Assembly (NCBI GenBank): GCA_046331175.1 | Contig: JAXLRI010000009.1 | Span: forward strand, 62,001 to 126,000 | Direction: 5' to 3' | DNA from: JAWKIW01 sp046331175 | Lineage (GTDB): Bacteria > Actinomycetota > Acidimicrobiia > Acidimicrobiales > Acidimicrobilacustridaceae | DNA length: 64,000 nt | Shown: in pieces, positions 17,041 through 26,728 of the stretch | Layout of the letters: the number at the start of each line of letters is the position of its first letter | Position numbering within the stretch: the first letter of the stretch is position 1 | Made by a program: the position numbers and the translations under genes | The notes under the pieces: generated by a model | Told to the model about the DNA's origin: nothing | The model's database searches: none | What the model saw: only the letters and a program-made list of their open reading frames with translations

Positions 17041-17166
17041 CCCGCCGGCCAGTGCCGGGCCCAGGTGGCGGTGGCCGTCTCGCCCACCGACGGCCCGGCG
17101 CTCGACCCGCTCACGATCCCGTTCCGCGACCGCGCCGCCACCTGCTCGTCGGCCACCGGCGGCTGA
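17041..17166 (+). pseudogene. 3' fragment of an unidentified plus-strand gene
   Basis: An open plus-strand frame ends in TGA and reads PAGQCRAQVAVAVSPTDG, then a strand-like ALDPLTIPFRDRAATC segment. This looks like the C-terminal end of a secreted or lipoprotein domain with two Cys, perhaps DUF4232-like, but it is too short to assign. Upstream of 17041 the same frame is antisense to the glycosyltransferase and makes no sense as protein. With the truncated glycosyltransferase it marks a junction between two unrelated genes. Confidence 0.4.
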
Positions 17167-17212
17167 GCGCCGAGAGGTCCTGGGCGGCGACGCCCGACGC
17201 CTGCCGGGCCGA

Positions 17213-18862
17213 TCAGCCGGTGAAGGCAGGCGTGACCGCGGTGGAGGTGCCGGTGCCCGCCGACGCGGTCGCCGGCGCGACACCCGCCGCAGTGGTGGAC
17301 GACGACGCCGTCGTGGAGGTCGTGGTGGTCGGGGCGGCGGTCGTCGTGGTCGTCGTGGTGGCGAGCTGCGGTCCCTGTGGCGTGCAGGCGCCCGGCGACC
17401 ACGACGGGTTCGCCAGCGGTGCGTAGGCCATGTCGTGCACGGCGGCGGCCGACGCGGCGACGAGCGGGTACTCGTCGTCGGCCTCGGTGACCATGCCCCA
17501 GTTGTCGTTCTCGCCGTCGAAGCGGCCGATGGCCGGTTCGTCGGTCATCTCGAACCAGTGGGCGCCGACGACGTAGCCGGTGTTGACCAGGCACTGCCCG
17601 AAGTTGCGGTAGCGCGTGGCCCGATCCTGCTGCGTGTCCACCACCACCTGCAGCGGCGGCCACGTGTTGGGCAGGCCCGAGTCCATGGCCCGCCAACCGA
17701 ACTCGGTGATCATGAGCGGCTTGGACGACAGCTTGCCGTGAGCGGCCAGCGTGTCGGCGGTGGGCATGAAGTCGGGCCCGAGGCCGGCCACGTACTCCTC
17801 GAGCTGCGGGAGGATCTCGTACCAGTTGATCGACACCACGTCGACGTGGGCGGCGGCGGCCTGCAGCACCTCGGGGGTGATGACCTGGGCCACCAGCCGG
17901 GACCCGAGATCGAGGTGGTGCGGGTCGGCGGCCTTCAGGGCGGCGTGGGCGACCGAGAAGAACCGCTCGGCGACCTCGCCGGCCCAGGCGTCACGGGTCG
18001 GGCGGGCCCCGGACCCCCCGGCATCGGCGATGGTGGTGGCCGACGGCAACGACGCCCAGTCGGTGGCGTCGGTGGTGAAGTCGGCGGCGAAGGCGGTGAA
18101 GTCGTTCGCGTAGCGGGTCTTCAGCCAGTCGACGAGGTGCACCTTGCCGGGCTCGGCAGCCCCGCGCTGGAGGTAGAAGTCGAGCTGCTCGGTGGGCCGC
18201 CAGTCCTTGGTCCAGTGCAGCTCGTTGTCGAGGAAGTAGCCGAGCAGCCACGGGTCGTTCGCCCGGCCGGCGGCCGCCGACGCCGTCGACGACTGCACCG
18301 AGCTCACCCAACCCGGCGACCAGAAGTCGGCCATGCGCCCGGTCCCGCTGTTCTGGCCCGACAGGGACAAGGTGATCGTGTACGGGACGCCCCGGCCGTC
18401 GAACAGGCCCACGTCGCTCCACCCGCCGAGCGAGTTGACCCCCCAGGTGCCGAAGCGGACGACCTGGGCCGCCGCCCACGCCGACTCGCTGCCGTACTTG
18501 GTGATGATGGCGTCGTGGTAGGCGGCGTGACCGTTCTTGTCGACGGTGCCGATCGGCGTCACGTGGTTCAAGCCGTTGGAGAAGAACGGGTGGCCGTCGG
18601 GCGTGACCAGCCACCACCGGCCGTTCACCTGGGCGGTGCGGAAGAAGCCGGTGGCGGGCAGCGTCGTGGCGCTCCACCCGCCGTAGGCGTCGTAGGCGCC
18701 GGCGGCCGCTGCCGGCGTCGGCGCGGAACCGCCCGACGCCAGTGCCACCAGCACGGCGATGGCGACGAGCACCGCGACGGCGGCCGGCCGTCGCCGCCGC
18801 CCGTGTGACCCGGTGCGCAGTCGACCGTCGCGCCCGCGCTCGTCCGTCTCGGCTTCCCCCAT
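17213..18862 (-). CDS. Secreted glycoside hydrolase (agarase/GH50-like TIM barrel) with VTPAFTG tail
   Basis: Predicted extracellular glycosidase of 549 aa. A twin-Arg-rich N-terminus and hydrophobic segment (about 27-45) precede an Ala-rich cleavage region. The catalytic domain shows NGRWWLVTPDGHPFFSNGLN, LLGYFLDNELHW (Glu near 213, likely acid/base) and PLMITEFGWRAMD (Glu near 387, likely nucleophile), as in beta-agarase-type families. About 50 residues of Thr/Ala/Ser linker end in STAVTPAFTG at the stop. A shared tail is found on two other secreted proteins here. No Shine-Dalgarno is obvious; a CAGGCT box lies 8 nt upstream. Confidence 0.75.
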   Translation of the reverse strand: MGEAETDERGRDGRLRTGSHGRRRRPAAVAVLVAIAVLVALASGGSAPTPAAAAGAYDAYGGWSATTLPATGFFRTAQVNGRWWLVTPDGHPFFSNGLNHVTPIGTVDKNGHAAYHDAIITKYGSESAWAAAQVVRFGTWGVNSLGGWSDVGLFDGRGVPYTITLSLSGQNSGTGRMADFWSPGWVSSVQSSTASAAAGRANDPWLLGYFLDNELHWTKDWRPTEQLDFYLQRGAAEPGKVHLVDWLKTRYANDFTAFAADFTTDATDWASLPSATTIADAGGSGARPTRDAWAGEVAERFFSVAHAALKAADPHHLDLGSRLVAQVITPEVLQAAAAHVDVVSINWYEILPQLEEYVAGLGPDFMPTADTLAAHGKLSSKPLMITEFGWRAMDSGLPNTWPPLQVVVDTQQDRATRYRNFGQCLVNTGYVVGAHWFEMTDEPAIGRFDGENDNWGMVTEADDEYPLVAASAAAVHDMAYAPLANPSWSPGACTPQGPQLATTTTTTTAAPTTTTSTTASSSTTAAGVAPATASAGTGTSTAVTPAFTG

Positions 18863-19061
18863 GGCCCCGCAGCCTGCCAGACGAGACCCCTGCGGCGCCC
18901 GCGGCCACGTCAAGGATCCGTCATGGGGACGAGGGGTCGGGAACGGGGACGACGACCTCGGCACCCCGCCCCCGGTACCTCCTGGGGTTCGGGACGTCGT
19001 GGCGGCCAGATCGGGCCTTTCGCCCCACCTGCGCCGGTGAGCCGCGTGAGACGGTGGATCC

Positions 19062-21911
19062 ATGGACGGCGACCACGAGGCGGCGGCGGGAGGTCGGCGC
19101 GCTCCGCTGCACGACCCCGGGGTCGTCGACGCCCTCCCCGAGGGGCTCGTCCTCCAGGGACCCGACGGTCGGATCATCGACGGGAACCGGCGCGCCTCCG
19201 AGCTGCTCGGCCTCACCCACGACCAGCTCCTGGGGCGCACCTCGAGGGACCCGCGGTGGCGGGCCGTGCACCGCGACGGCAGGCCGTTCCCGGGCGACGA
19301 GCACCCCGCCATGGTCTGCCTGCGCACCGGCGAGCCGAGCGTCGGCACGGTCATGGGCATCGACGCGCCCGACCGGGGGCGCCGGTGGATCACGGTGTCG
19401 TCGGCGCCCGTGGAGCTCGAGCCCGGCCAGCGCGGGGTCGTCTCCTCGTTCGTCGACGTCACCGGCGAGATCGCCGACCTCGACGGGGAGCGGGCCCACC
19501 TGCGCGCCACCCTCGACTCCGAGATCGACCCCCACGTGCTGCTCCGGGCCGTGCGCGACGCCGACGGCCACATCGCCGACTTCGCGCACGTCGACGTCAA
19601 CGCCGCCGCCTGCGCCCTCATGGGCCTGACGCGGGACCAGTTCCTCGCCCGGCGGGCCTCGGAGGTGGTCGACGGCGCGCTGCTGCCGATGATGCTCGAC
19701 CAGTGCCGGCGCGTCGTGGCGACCGGTCGGCCTCTCGTGGACGACGACGTGTGCGTCGTCGGCGACGACGGCAACCGCACCTACTACGAGGTGCGGGCCT
19801 CGAAGGTGGGTGACGAGGTCAGCCTCACCTGGCGCGACGTCACCGCCCGGCGAACGATCGAGGCGCGGTACCGCACCCTGGCCGAGCACGCCTCCGACGT
19901 CGTGGTGCTCGTCGGGCTCGACCTGACGATCACCTACGTGTCGCCGTCGATCGAGCGCATCCTCGGGTGGCGCCCCGAGGAGGCGATGGGCCGCAACGCC
20001 CTCGACCTGCTCCACCCCCAGGACGCCGACTGGATCCAAGAGGGCCTGCGCACGATCGACACCGAGCGCCACAACGACGAGGTGCTCGCCCGGGCGAAGG
20101 ACGGGACCCACCGATGGATGGCGTCGGCCTCCACGGCCATCCTCGACGAGGAGGGCCAGGTGACCGGCTTCGTCTCGGTCCTGCGGGACGTCGACGAGGC
20201 GGTCCACGCCCGTCAGGCGCTGGCCCGCAGCGAGCAGCGGTTCCGCCTGGTGATGACCTCGGCGCCCACCGGGATGGCGGTGGTGAGCCTCGACCGGCGG
20301 TTCCTCGAGGTGAACCCGGCGCTGTGCGCCATGCTCGGGCGCGACCCCGCCTGGCTGCTGGCCCACGGCATCGCCGACGTGCTCGACCCGGCCGACGACG
20401 AGGGCGACCGCAGCACCCGCAACGAGCTCCTGTCCGGCCTGATCGATGCCGCCACCCGCGAGACCCGCTTCATCCGGGCCGACGGCAGCCACCTCTGGGT
20501 CCAGCACGCCATCGGCCTGCTGCGCGAGGACGGCGTCCCCTCCTCCTACGTGTCCCAGCTGATCGACATCACCGAGATGAAGGAGGCCCGCGAGGACCTC
20601 GAGGCCCTCGCCACCCACGACGCCCTGACCGGCCTGGCCAACCGGGCGGCCATGAACGACGAGATCGCCCGGGCGCTGCGGGGCAGCCGGCGGTCGGGCC
20701 GCGACGTCGCCGTCCTGCTCGTGGACCTCGACCACTTCAAGTACGTCAACGACTCGCTCGGCCACGCCGTGGGCGACGACCTCCTGCGGGTGGCCGCCCA
20801 GCGGATCACCGACGGCGTCCGGGCCGGTGACCTCGTCGCCCGCCCCGGTGGTGACGAGTTCGTCGTGGTCATGCGCGACCTGCGGGTGCCCGCCGAGGCG
20901 ATCCGGGCCGCCGAGCGGATCGTGCACGCCTTCCGGCTGCCCCTGCTGACGGGCGACTCCGAGCTGTACACGACGGCCAGCGTGGGGGTGGCCATCTCCG
21001 GCGCCGCTGGTGGTCCGGAGGACCTCGTCCGCGACGCCGACGCCGCCCTGTACGAGGCCAAGGCCACCGGCCGCGACCGCGTCTCGCTGTTCACCGCCGA
21101 CCTCGAGGCCGCCGCCCGCCGGCGCCTGACGATCGGGGCGCAGCTGCGCCCGGCCCTCGAGCGCGGCGACCTGGAGGTCTGGTACCAGCCCGAGGTCGAC
21201 CTCGACACCGGCGGCATCGTGGCCGTCGAGGCGCTGCTGCGGTGGCGACGCCCCGACGGCGAGGTGTGGCCCGCCGGCCGGTTCATCCACGTCGCCGAGG
21301 ACACCGGCCTCATCCTCACCATCGGCGACTGGGTGCTGCGCGAGGCCTGTGCGCAGGGCGCCCGGTGGGCCAACGGTGACGGCACCGGCGCACCACTGCT
21401 CGTCCGGGTCAACCTGTCGGCCCTGCAGGTCGCCGAGGCCGGCCTGCTCCAGGCCGTGGACGAGGCCCTCGACGCCGCGGACCTCGATCCCTCGCTGCTG
21501 AGCGTGGAGATCACCGAGACGGCGCTGCTGCGCGAGACGGGGACCGTGAGCGACAACATCGAGGGCCTGCGCGAGCGGGGCATCCACCTGGCCGCCGACG
21601 ACTTCGGCGCCGGCTACGCGTCGCTCGCCTACTTGCGCGACTTCCCGCTCGACGCCGTCAAGATCGACCGCAGCTTCGTCGACGGCATCACCGACGACGA
21701 CGTGCACCAGCACCTGGTCGCCGGCATCGTCACCCTGGCCGAGAGCCTGTCGATGTCGGTGACGGCCGAGGGCGTCGAGACCCGGGCGCAGGCCGACGTC
21801 CTGCACCGGCTCGGGTGCCGTCGCGCCCAGGGCTTCCACTACGCGCCGGCCATGCCGGCCACCGAGCTGACGGCGCTGCTCGGCCGGACCCTCCCCCGCC
21901 CGCCGGGCTGA
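19062..21911 (+). CDS. PAS-PAS-PAS-PAS-GGDEF-EAL cyclic-di-GMP enzyme
   Basis: Cytosolic sensor/enzyme of 949 aa with no membrane helix. Four PAS-like modules cover about 1-515 (for example GLVLQGPDGRIIDGNRRASE and SPSIERILGWRPEEAMG). The diguanylate cyclase domain (about 525-690) keeps GGDEF with an RAGD inhibitory site five residues before it. The phosphodiesterase domain (about 705-940) keeps EALLRW, the DDFGAGYASLAYL loop and AEGVE. Both activities look intact, so net output depends on PAS signals. The ATG has no Shine-Dalgarno; a GACGGT box lies 6 nt upstream. Confidence 0.92.
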   Translation: MDGDHEAAAGGRRAPLHDPGVVDALPEGLVLQGPDGRIIDGNRRASELLGLTHDQLLGRTSRDPRWRAVHRDGRPFPGDEHPAMVCLRTGEPSVGTVMGIDAPDRGRRWITVSSAPVELEPGQRGVVSSFVDVTGEIADLDGERAHLRATLDSEIDPHVLLRAVRDADGHIADFAHVDVNAAACALMGLTRDQFLARRASEVVDGALLPMMLDQCRRVVATGRPLVDDDVCVVGDDGNRTYYEVRASKVGDEVSLTWRDVTARRTIEARYRTLAEHASDVVVLVGLDLTITYVSPSIERILGWRPEEAMGRNALDLLHPQDADWIQEGLRTIDTERHNDEVLARAKDGTHRWMASASTAILDEEGQVTGFVSVLRDVDEAVHARQALARSEQRFRLVMTSAPTGMAVVSLDRRFLEVNPALCAMLGRDPAWLLAHGIADVLDPADDEGDRSTRNELLSGLIDAATRETRFIRADGSHLWVQHAIGLLREDGVPSSYVSQLIDITEMKEAREDLEALATHDALTGLANRAAMNDEIARALRGSRRSGRDVAVLLVDLDHFKYVNDSLGHAVGDDLLRVAAQRITDGVRAGDLVARPGGDEFVVVMRDLRVPAEAIRAAERIVHAFRLPLLTGDSELYTTASVGVAISGAAGGPEDLVRDADAALYEAKATGRDRVSLFTADLEAAARRRLTIGAQLRPALERGDLEVWYQPEVDLDTGGIVAVEALLRWRRPDGEVWPAGRFIHVAEDTGLILTIGDWVLREACAQGARWANGDGTGAPLLVRVNLSALQVAEAGLLQAVDEALDAADLDPSLLSVEITETALLRETGTVSDNIEGLRERGIHLAADDFGAGYASLAYLRDFPLDAVKIDRSFVDGITDDDVHQHLVAGIVTLAESLSMSVTAEGVETRAQADVLHRLGCRRAQGFHYAPAMPATELTALLGRTLPRPPG

Positions 21912-21975
21912 GCACCGCCCGAGCACGACGCCACGACGCCCCGGCCCCGCCTACGTGACGGTTGGTCGACCTGGC

Positions 21976-21981
21976 TAGCGT
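21976..21981 (+). promoter_or_regulatory. -10 box TAGCGT upstream of the CocE-like lipoprotein gene
   Basis: Unlike the leaderless cases, this box is 46 nt before the start, leaving a roughly 40-nt leader that contains AGGGGA as ribosome-binding site. Confidence 0.45.
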
Positions 21982-22027
21982 GACCGACGACGGGCCGGCG
22001 AGGCCCGCGGGGTGAAGGGGAACGTCG

Positions 22028-23725
22028 ATGCACACATCACGAGCACGGTCGCGCGGCGCGGCCCTGATCGCCGCCGCCGCCACCGCCGCCCTGGCGCTCC
22101 TGGCCGGCTGCTCGAGCTCGGGCACCAACGCGGCCGCCGGAGGCGCCACCGGCAGCACCGGTGGCGGCTCCGTGCCCGTGGCCGTCGCCGGCGCGTCCAC
22201 CACCCGCCCCGCCTGCAACCGGCCGGCAGCCACCGCCCCCGAGGCGAAGGCCGTCGACGGCGTGGCCAGCGACCACGACATCACCTCCTTCGATGGCACC
22301 ACCATCCGGGCCCACTGGTTCCCGGTCGCCTCCGCGTCGGCAGCGAACCCCGCGCCCACCGTGCTGATGGGCCCGGGCTGGAGCCTGCCGGGCGACACCA
22401 ACGCCGACGCCGTCGGCGTGCTCGGCGCCATCAACATCGCCACGCTGCGCGAGGCCGGCTTCAACGTCCTCACCTGGGACCCCCGTGGCTTCGGCAAGTC
22501 GACCGGCTCGGCCCAGGTCAACGACCCCGAGCACGAGGGCCGCGACGTCCAGGCGCTCATGGACTGGGTCGCCGCCCAGCCCGGGGTGCAGCTCGACGCC
22601 CCCGGCGATCCCCGGATGGGCATGGTCGGCGGGTCCTACGGCGGCGGCATCCAGCTCGTCACCGCGTCGACCGACTGCCGGGTCGACGCCATCGTCCCGG
22701 TCATCGCCTGGCACTCCCTCGAGTCGAGCCTGTTCAAGGCCGACACGGTCAAGGCGGGCTGGGCCGGGATCCTGCAGAGCATCGCCGCCGCCAAGTCGGT
22801 CGACCCGCACGTGCCCGGCTCGTACCAGCGATCGATGGCCACCGGCCAGGTCGACCCGGACGACCGGGCCTGGTTCGTGGCGCGCGGCCCGGGCGACAAG
22901 GTGCAGGACATCCACGTGCCCACCCTGCTGATCCAGGGCACGGTCGACGGGCTGTTCACCCTCGACGAGGCCATCACCAACTTCCAGCAGCTCGAGCAGG
23001 CGGGCACCCCGGTGTCGATGCTCTGGTACTGCGGCGGTCACGGGGTGTGCCTCACCAAGGAGGGCGACCCCACCCGCATCTCCAAGGCCGCCATCGCCTG
23101 GCTGCGCCACAACGTCAAGGGCGAGACCTCGGTCGAGGTCGGCCCCCGCATCGACATCATCGACCAGGACGGGACCCGCTACACGGGCGCCGACTGGCCG
23201 CTGCCGGCCGGCCCGCCGATCACCGCCACCGGCTCGGGCACCCTCTCGCTGACCGCCGACGGGGGCAGCGGCCCCACCACGGGCACGCCGGCCGAGTCCC
23301 AGCTGCTCTGGTCGCTGGTGAAGCCGATCACCCCGGCCAAGGCGGCCAACGCCGTGAACGTGCCGATCACCACCGGCAGCAGCACGCAGGTGATCGTGGG
23401 CGCGCCCACCGTCGAGCTCACCTACTCGGGGACGTCGCCGGCGAACGACCGGCCGGCCCGCGTGTTCGCCCAGCTCGTCGACGACGAGACCGGCGTCGTG
23501 CTCGGCAACCAGGTGACACCCATCGAGATCACCCTCGACGGCCAGAACCACACGGTGAAGGTCCCCCTCGAGGTGGTGGCGTTCACCGCGAAGCCGGGGG
23601 CGACGCTGACCCTGCAGCTGACCCCGACGACGGTCGCCTACGCGCCGCCCCAGCTGGGCGGCACGGTGACCTTCGACACCATCGCCGTCTCGCTGCCCAC
23701 CGTCGAGGTGAAGCCGGCGAGCTGA
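22028..23725 (+). CDS. CocE/NonD-type serine hydrolase lipoprotein
   Basis: Exported alpha/beta hydrolase of 565 aa related to X-Pro dipeptidyl-peptidase/cocaine esterase (S15) proteins. The lipobox LLAGC gives Cys28. The elbow MVGGSYGGG carries Ser203, followed by IQGTVDGLF (Asp) and YCGGHGV (His). A C-terminal beta-sandwich of about 200 residues (ELTYSGTSPANDRPARVF...) corresponds to the PepX_C-like jelly roll. AGGGGA precedes the ATG at good spacing. The substrate is likely an ester or peptide at the cell surface, not further defined. Confidence 0.88.
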   Translation: MHTSRARSRGAALIAAAATAALALLAGCSSSGTNAAAGGATGSTGGGSVPVAVAGASTTRPACNRPAATAPEAKAVDGVASDHDITSFDGTTIRAHWFPVASASAANPAPTVLMGPGWSLPGDTNADAVGVLGAINIATLREAGFNVLTWDPRGFGKSTGSAQVNDPEHEGRDVQALMDWVAAQPGVQLDAPGDPRMGMVGGSYGGGIQLVTASTDCRVDAIVPVIAWHSLESSLFKADTVKAGWAGILQSIAAAKSVDPHVPGSYQRSMATGQVDPDDRAWFVARGPGDKVQDIHVPTLLIQGTVDGLFTLDEAITNFQQLEQAGTPVSMLWYCGGHGVCLTKEGDPTRISKAAIAWLRHNVKGETSVEVGPRIDIIDQDGTRYTGADWPLPAGPPITATGSGTLSLTADGGSGPTTGTPAESQLLWSLVKPITPAKAANAVNVPITTGSSTQVIVGAPTVELTYSGTSPANDRPARVFAQLVDDETGVVLGNQVTPIEITLDGQNHTVKVPLEVVAFTAKPGATLTLQLTPTTVAYAPPQLGGTVTFDTIAVSLPTVEVKPAS

Positions 23726-23736
23726 CCCGCCCGTCG

Positions 23737-24933
23737 TCAGTGGGCGGCGTGGGCGAGGCGGGCCAGCAGCTCGCCGTGGCGCACCGTGCCCGGGCGGGCC
23801 CGCTCGATGGCGACCTCGAGCACCTCGAGGTCGAACGGGTGCACGTCGGCGTAGGCCAGGAGCTGGTCGGCGTCACCTCGACCGAGCAGCGCGGTGCGCA
23901 CACCCACGTCGAGGCGGTGCCGCAGCTCGGTGATGGCAGGGCTCTCGCTGTCGACGAGCAGCTGGCCTCGGTAGGTGGACAGCACGCCCGCCAGGTCGTC
24001 GCGGCGCACGGCGTCGAGGGCGGTGACGACGTCGACGTCGGCGTCGACGGCCAGGTGGTAGGGGCGCGAGCCGATGGCGTCGGCGCCGAGCCGCTGGCGC
24101 AGGTGCGAGATCTCCGCCTTGAGCGTGGTGGCACTGACCGGCCGGTCGCCGTAGAGCAGCGCGTGCAGCTCGTCGAGGCCCGCCCCACCCCGCACGGCAA
24201 GGATGGTGAGGATCTCGAGCTGGCGCAGGGTGAGGTGGAGCGGCGCGCCCCGCAGCGACGCGGTCGGCTGCCCCAGGACGCGCAGCTCGAGCGGCGCGAC
24301 CGGCGAGCGCAGGACGGGGGCGAGCGACAGCTGCTGGCCGATCAGTCGAGCCATGGCGGTGACCGTGCTCAGGGCCAGCGGCGACGCGCGCCGCCAGACC
24401 GCGCTGAGGTCGAGCACCCCGTGGAGCCGACCGGCGGCGTCGTGGATGGGGGCGGCGTAGCAGACCCAGTCGTGCACCGGCTCGCACCAGTGCTCGGATG
24501 CGAACACCGTGGCCGGCGCGCCCGTCAGGAGGGCCAGCCCCGGGGCGTTGGTGCCGGCCACCTCCTCGCCCCACGTCGACCCGGCGACGAAGTGGGCCCG
24601 CTCGGCCCGCCGCGCCATCTCGGCACCCGAGGCGCTCCACAGGATGCAGCCGCGCTCGTCGGTGATGGCGGCGACGTAGTCCTCGGCCACCGCCAGGTCG
24701 GCCAGCTCGTCGACGATGCCGGTGGCGGCCTGCCGCAGCGGCGAGTCGGCCCACCGGGCCTCGACGTCGTCGGCCTCGACCGGGGCGGTGCGCCGGCTCG
24801 GCACCTGGTCGGCGCAGCGGCGCCACGACGCGCCGACGGCAGGGGCGAGGGCGCTGGGCACGGGCGCGCCGGGAGCGAACGCGACGCGCACGGCGTCGAC
24901 CTGGCGACGGCGCTCCCGCAGATCTCGGCTCAT
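23737..24933 (-). CDS. GAF-domain transcriptional regulator divergent from aldehyde dehydrogenase
   Basis: A 398-aa regulator with an N-terminal AcoR-like region (about 1-70, SWRRCADQVPS), a GAF domain (about 75-205, with GSTWGEEVAGTNAPGLAL, the pattern of acetoin/aldehyde regulators) and a C-terminal winged-helix region (LRQLEILTILAVRG, SATTLKAEISHLRQRLG). The sigma-54 AAA+ domain of true AcoR is absent, so it should act with ordinary sigma factors. AAGGGGG lies six bases before the ATG. Homologues sit beside aldehyde dehydrogenase genes, which this one probably controls. Confidence 0.85.
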   Translation of the reverse strand: MSRDLRERRRQVDAVRVAFAPGAPVPSALAPAVGASWRRCADQVPSRRTAPVEADDVEARWADSPLRQAATGIVDELADLAVAEDYVAAITDERGCILWSASGAEMARRAERAHFVAGSTWGEEVAGTNAPGLALLTGAPATVFASEHWCEPVHDWVCYAAPIHDAAGRLHGVLDLSAVWRRASPLALSTVTAMARLIGQQLSLAPVLRSPVAPLELRVLGQPTASLRGAPLHLTLRQLEILTILAVRGGAGLDELHALLYGDRPVSATTLKAEISHLRQRLGADAIGSRPYHLAVDADVDVVTALDAVRRDDLAGVLSTYRGQLLVDSESPAITELRHRLDVGVRTALLGRGDADQLLAYADVHPFDLEVLEVAIERARPGTVRHGELLARLAHAAH

Positions 24934-24952
24934 GCGGCCCCCTTGGCGGATC

Positions 24953-25028
24953 GTGGACGAGGTCGCCGTGGTGGGTGTCGTCCACCTGGAGCGCTCCGCC
25001 CCCGGAGCACCCGGCCAACCTTCGTCCA
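24953..25028. promoter_or_regulatory. TCGTCCA half-sites in the regulator/aldehyde dehydrogenase gap
   Basis: GTGGACGA (24953-24960) and TCGTCCAC (24978-24985) form a perfect 8-bp inverted pair with 17 nt between arms. A third TCGTCCA lies at 25022-25028. These are candidate binding sites for the GAF regulator. Confidence 0.4.
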
Positions 25029-25101
25029 ACCGCCCGCCGCGGAGGATACCCGCACCGGCGGCGCCACGGGGGGGCCGCCCGAGTCACCAGGGGGATTCCC
25101 G

Positions 25102-26619
25102 ATGACCTTCCCGATCCCGGGCTCGGCCGAGAGCCCGATCGAGCTCAAGGCCCGCTACGACAACTACATCGGCGGCAAGTGGGTGCCGCCGGTCGACGGC
25201 GAGTACTTCGACAACATCTCGCCGGTCACCGGCCGGGCCTGCTGCGAGGTCGCCTGGTCGCAGGCCGCCGACGTCGAGCTGGCCCTCGACGCCGCCCACG
25301 CCGCCCGCGAGGGCTGGGCCCGCACCAGCGCCACCGAGCGGTCGAACATCCTCCTGCGCATCGCCGACCGGATGGAGGCCAACCTCGAGGAGCTGGCCGT
25401 CGTCGAGTGCTTCGAGAACGGCAAGCCCGTCCGCGAGACCCTCGCCGCCGACCTGCCGCTGGCCATCGACCACTTCCGCTACTTCGCCGGCGTGCTGCGG
25501 GCCCAGGAGGGGTCGATCTCCCAGATCGACGAGGACACCGTCGCCTACCACTTCCACGAGCCGCTCGGCGTGGTCGCCCAGATCATCCCGTGGAACTTCC
25601 CGCTGCTGATGGCCGCGTGGAAGGTCGCCCCGGCGCTGGCCGCCGGCAACTGCATCGTGCTGAAGCCGGCCGAGCAGACGCCGATGTCGATCCTGTACCT
25701 CGTCGAGCTGGTCGCCGACCTCCTGCCCGACGGCGTGCTCAACGTGGTCAACGGCTTCGGCCCCGAGGCCGGCAAGCCGCTGGCGTCGAGCCCCCGGGTG
25801 GCCAAGGTGGCCTTCACCGGCGAGACCACCACCGGCAAGCTGATCATGCAGTACGCCTCGGAGAACCTGATCCCCGTCACCCTCGAGCTGGGCGGCAAGA
25901 GCCCGAACATCTTCCTGGCCGACGTCATGGACCACGACGACGACTTCCTCGACAAGGCGGTCGAGGGCTTCGTGATGTTCGCCCTCAACCAGGGCGAGGT
26001 GTGCACCTGCCCGTCACGTGCGCTCATCCAGGCGTCGATCTACGAGCCGTTCATGGAGCGCTGCCTCGAGCGGGTGCGCCAGATCGTCGGCGGCAACCCG
26101 CTCGACCCGGCCACGATGATCGGCGCCCAGGCGTCCAAGGACCAGCTCGACAAGATCTGCTCCTACATCGACATCGGCAAGGACGAGGGCGCCGAGCTGC
26201 TCATCGGCGGCAGCCGCCGCCAGGTCGAGGGCATGGAGGACGGCTTCTACGTCGAGCCCACCGTGTTCAAGGGCGACAACAGCATGCGGATCTTCCAGGA
26301 GGAGATCTTCGGGCCGGTCGTCGCCGTGACCACCTTCGAGCACGAGGCCGAGGCGGTGCGCATCGCCAACGACACGCTGTACGGCCTCGGCGCCGGCGTG
26401 TGGACCCGTGACGGCGGTGCCGCCTACCGCCTCGGCCGGGCCATCGAGGCCGGCCGGGTGTGGACGAACTGCTACCACGCCTACCCCGCCCACGCCGCCT
26501 TCGGTGGGTACAAGGGCTCGGGCATCGGGCGCGAGACGCACCTGATGATGCTCGAGCACTACCAGCAGACGAAGAACCTCCTCGTCAGCTACAGCGCCCA
26601 GAAGCTCGGCTTCTTCTAG
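25102..26619 (+). CDS. exaC: Aldehyde dehydrogenase, ExaC/acetaldehyde dehydrogenase type
   Basis: NAD-dependent aldehyde dehydrogenase of 505 aa oxidising short-chain aldehydes (acetaldehyde) to acids. Family features are the IIPWNFPLLMAAWK and KPAEQTPMS cofactor segments, FTGETTTG (Rossmann turn), LELGGKSPNIF with catalytic Glu, and the active-site block ALNQGEVCTCPSR with the reactive Cys. NQGEVCTCPSR is typical of the ExaC/AldB subgroup and differs from the usual NQGQCC. AGGGGGA precedes the ATG. The divergent GAF regulator supports inducible alcohol or aldehyde utilisation. Confidence 0.93.
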   Translation: MTFPIPGSAESPIELKARYDNYIGGKWVPPVDGEYFDNISPVTGRACCEVAWSQAADVELALDAAHAAREGWARTSATERSNILLRIADRMEANLEELAVVECFENGKPVRETLAADLPLAIDHFRYFAGVLRAQEGSISQIDEDTVAYHFHEPLGVVAQIIPWNFPLLMAAWKVAPALAAGNCIVLKPAEQTPMSILYLVELVADLLPDGVLNVVNGFGPEAGKPLASSPRVAKVAFTGETTTGKLIMQYASENLIPVTLELGGKSPNIFLADVMDHDDDFLDKAVEGFVMFALNQGEVCTCPSRALIQASIYEPFMERCLERVRQIVGGNPLDPATMIGAQASKDQLDKICSYIDIGKDEGAELLIGGSRRQVEGMEDGFYVEPTVFKGDNSMRIFQEEIFGPVVAVTTFEHEAEAVRIANDTLYGLGAGVWTRDGGAAYRLGRAIEAGRVWTNCYHAYPAHAAFGGYKGSGIGRETHLMMLEHYQQTKNLLVSYSAQKLGFF

Positions 26620-26661
26620 GCCGTTCGACCGAGCCACCCGATCCCACCCCCGCCGCCGGCT

Positions 26662-26687
26662 CCGGGGCGCCCACGTGGGCGCCCCGG
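26662..26687 (+). terminator. Strong G+C palindrome after aldehyde dehydrogenase
   Basis: A 26-nt perfect palindrome with 13-bp half CCGGGGCGCCCAC, starting about 40 nt after the stop. No U-tract, as is common for terminators in high-G+C Actinobacteria. It lies between convergent genes and could serve both. Confidence 0.65.
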
Positions 26688-26728
26688 GGCCGGTGGCGCG
26701 CGGTCGACGGGGTCAGCGGGCGACTCGC

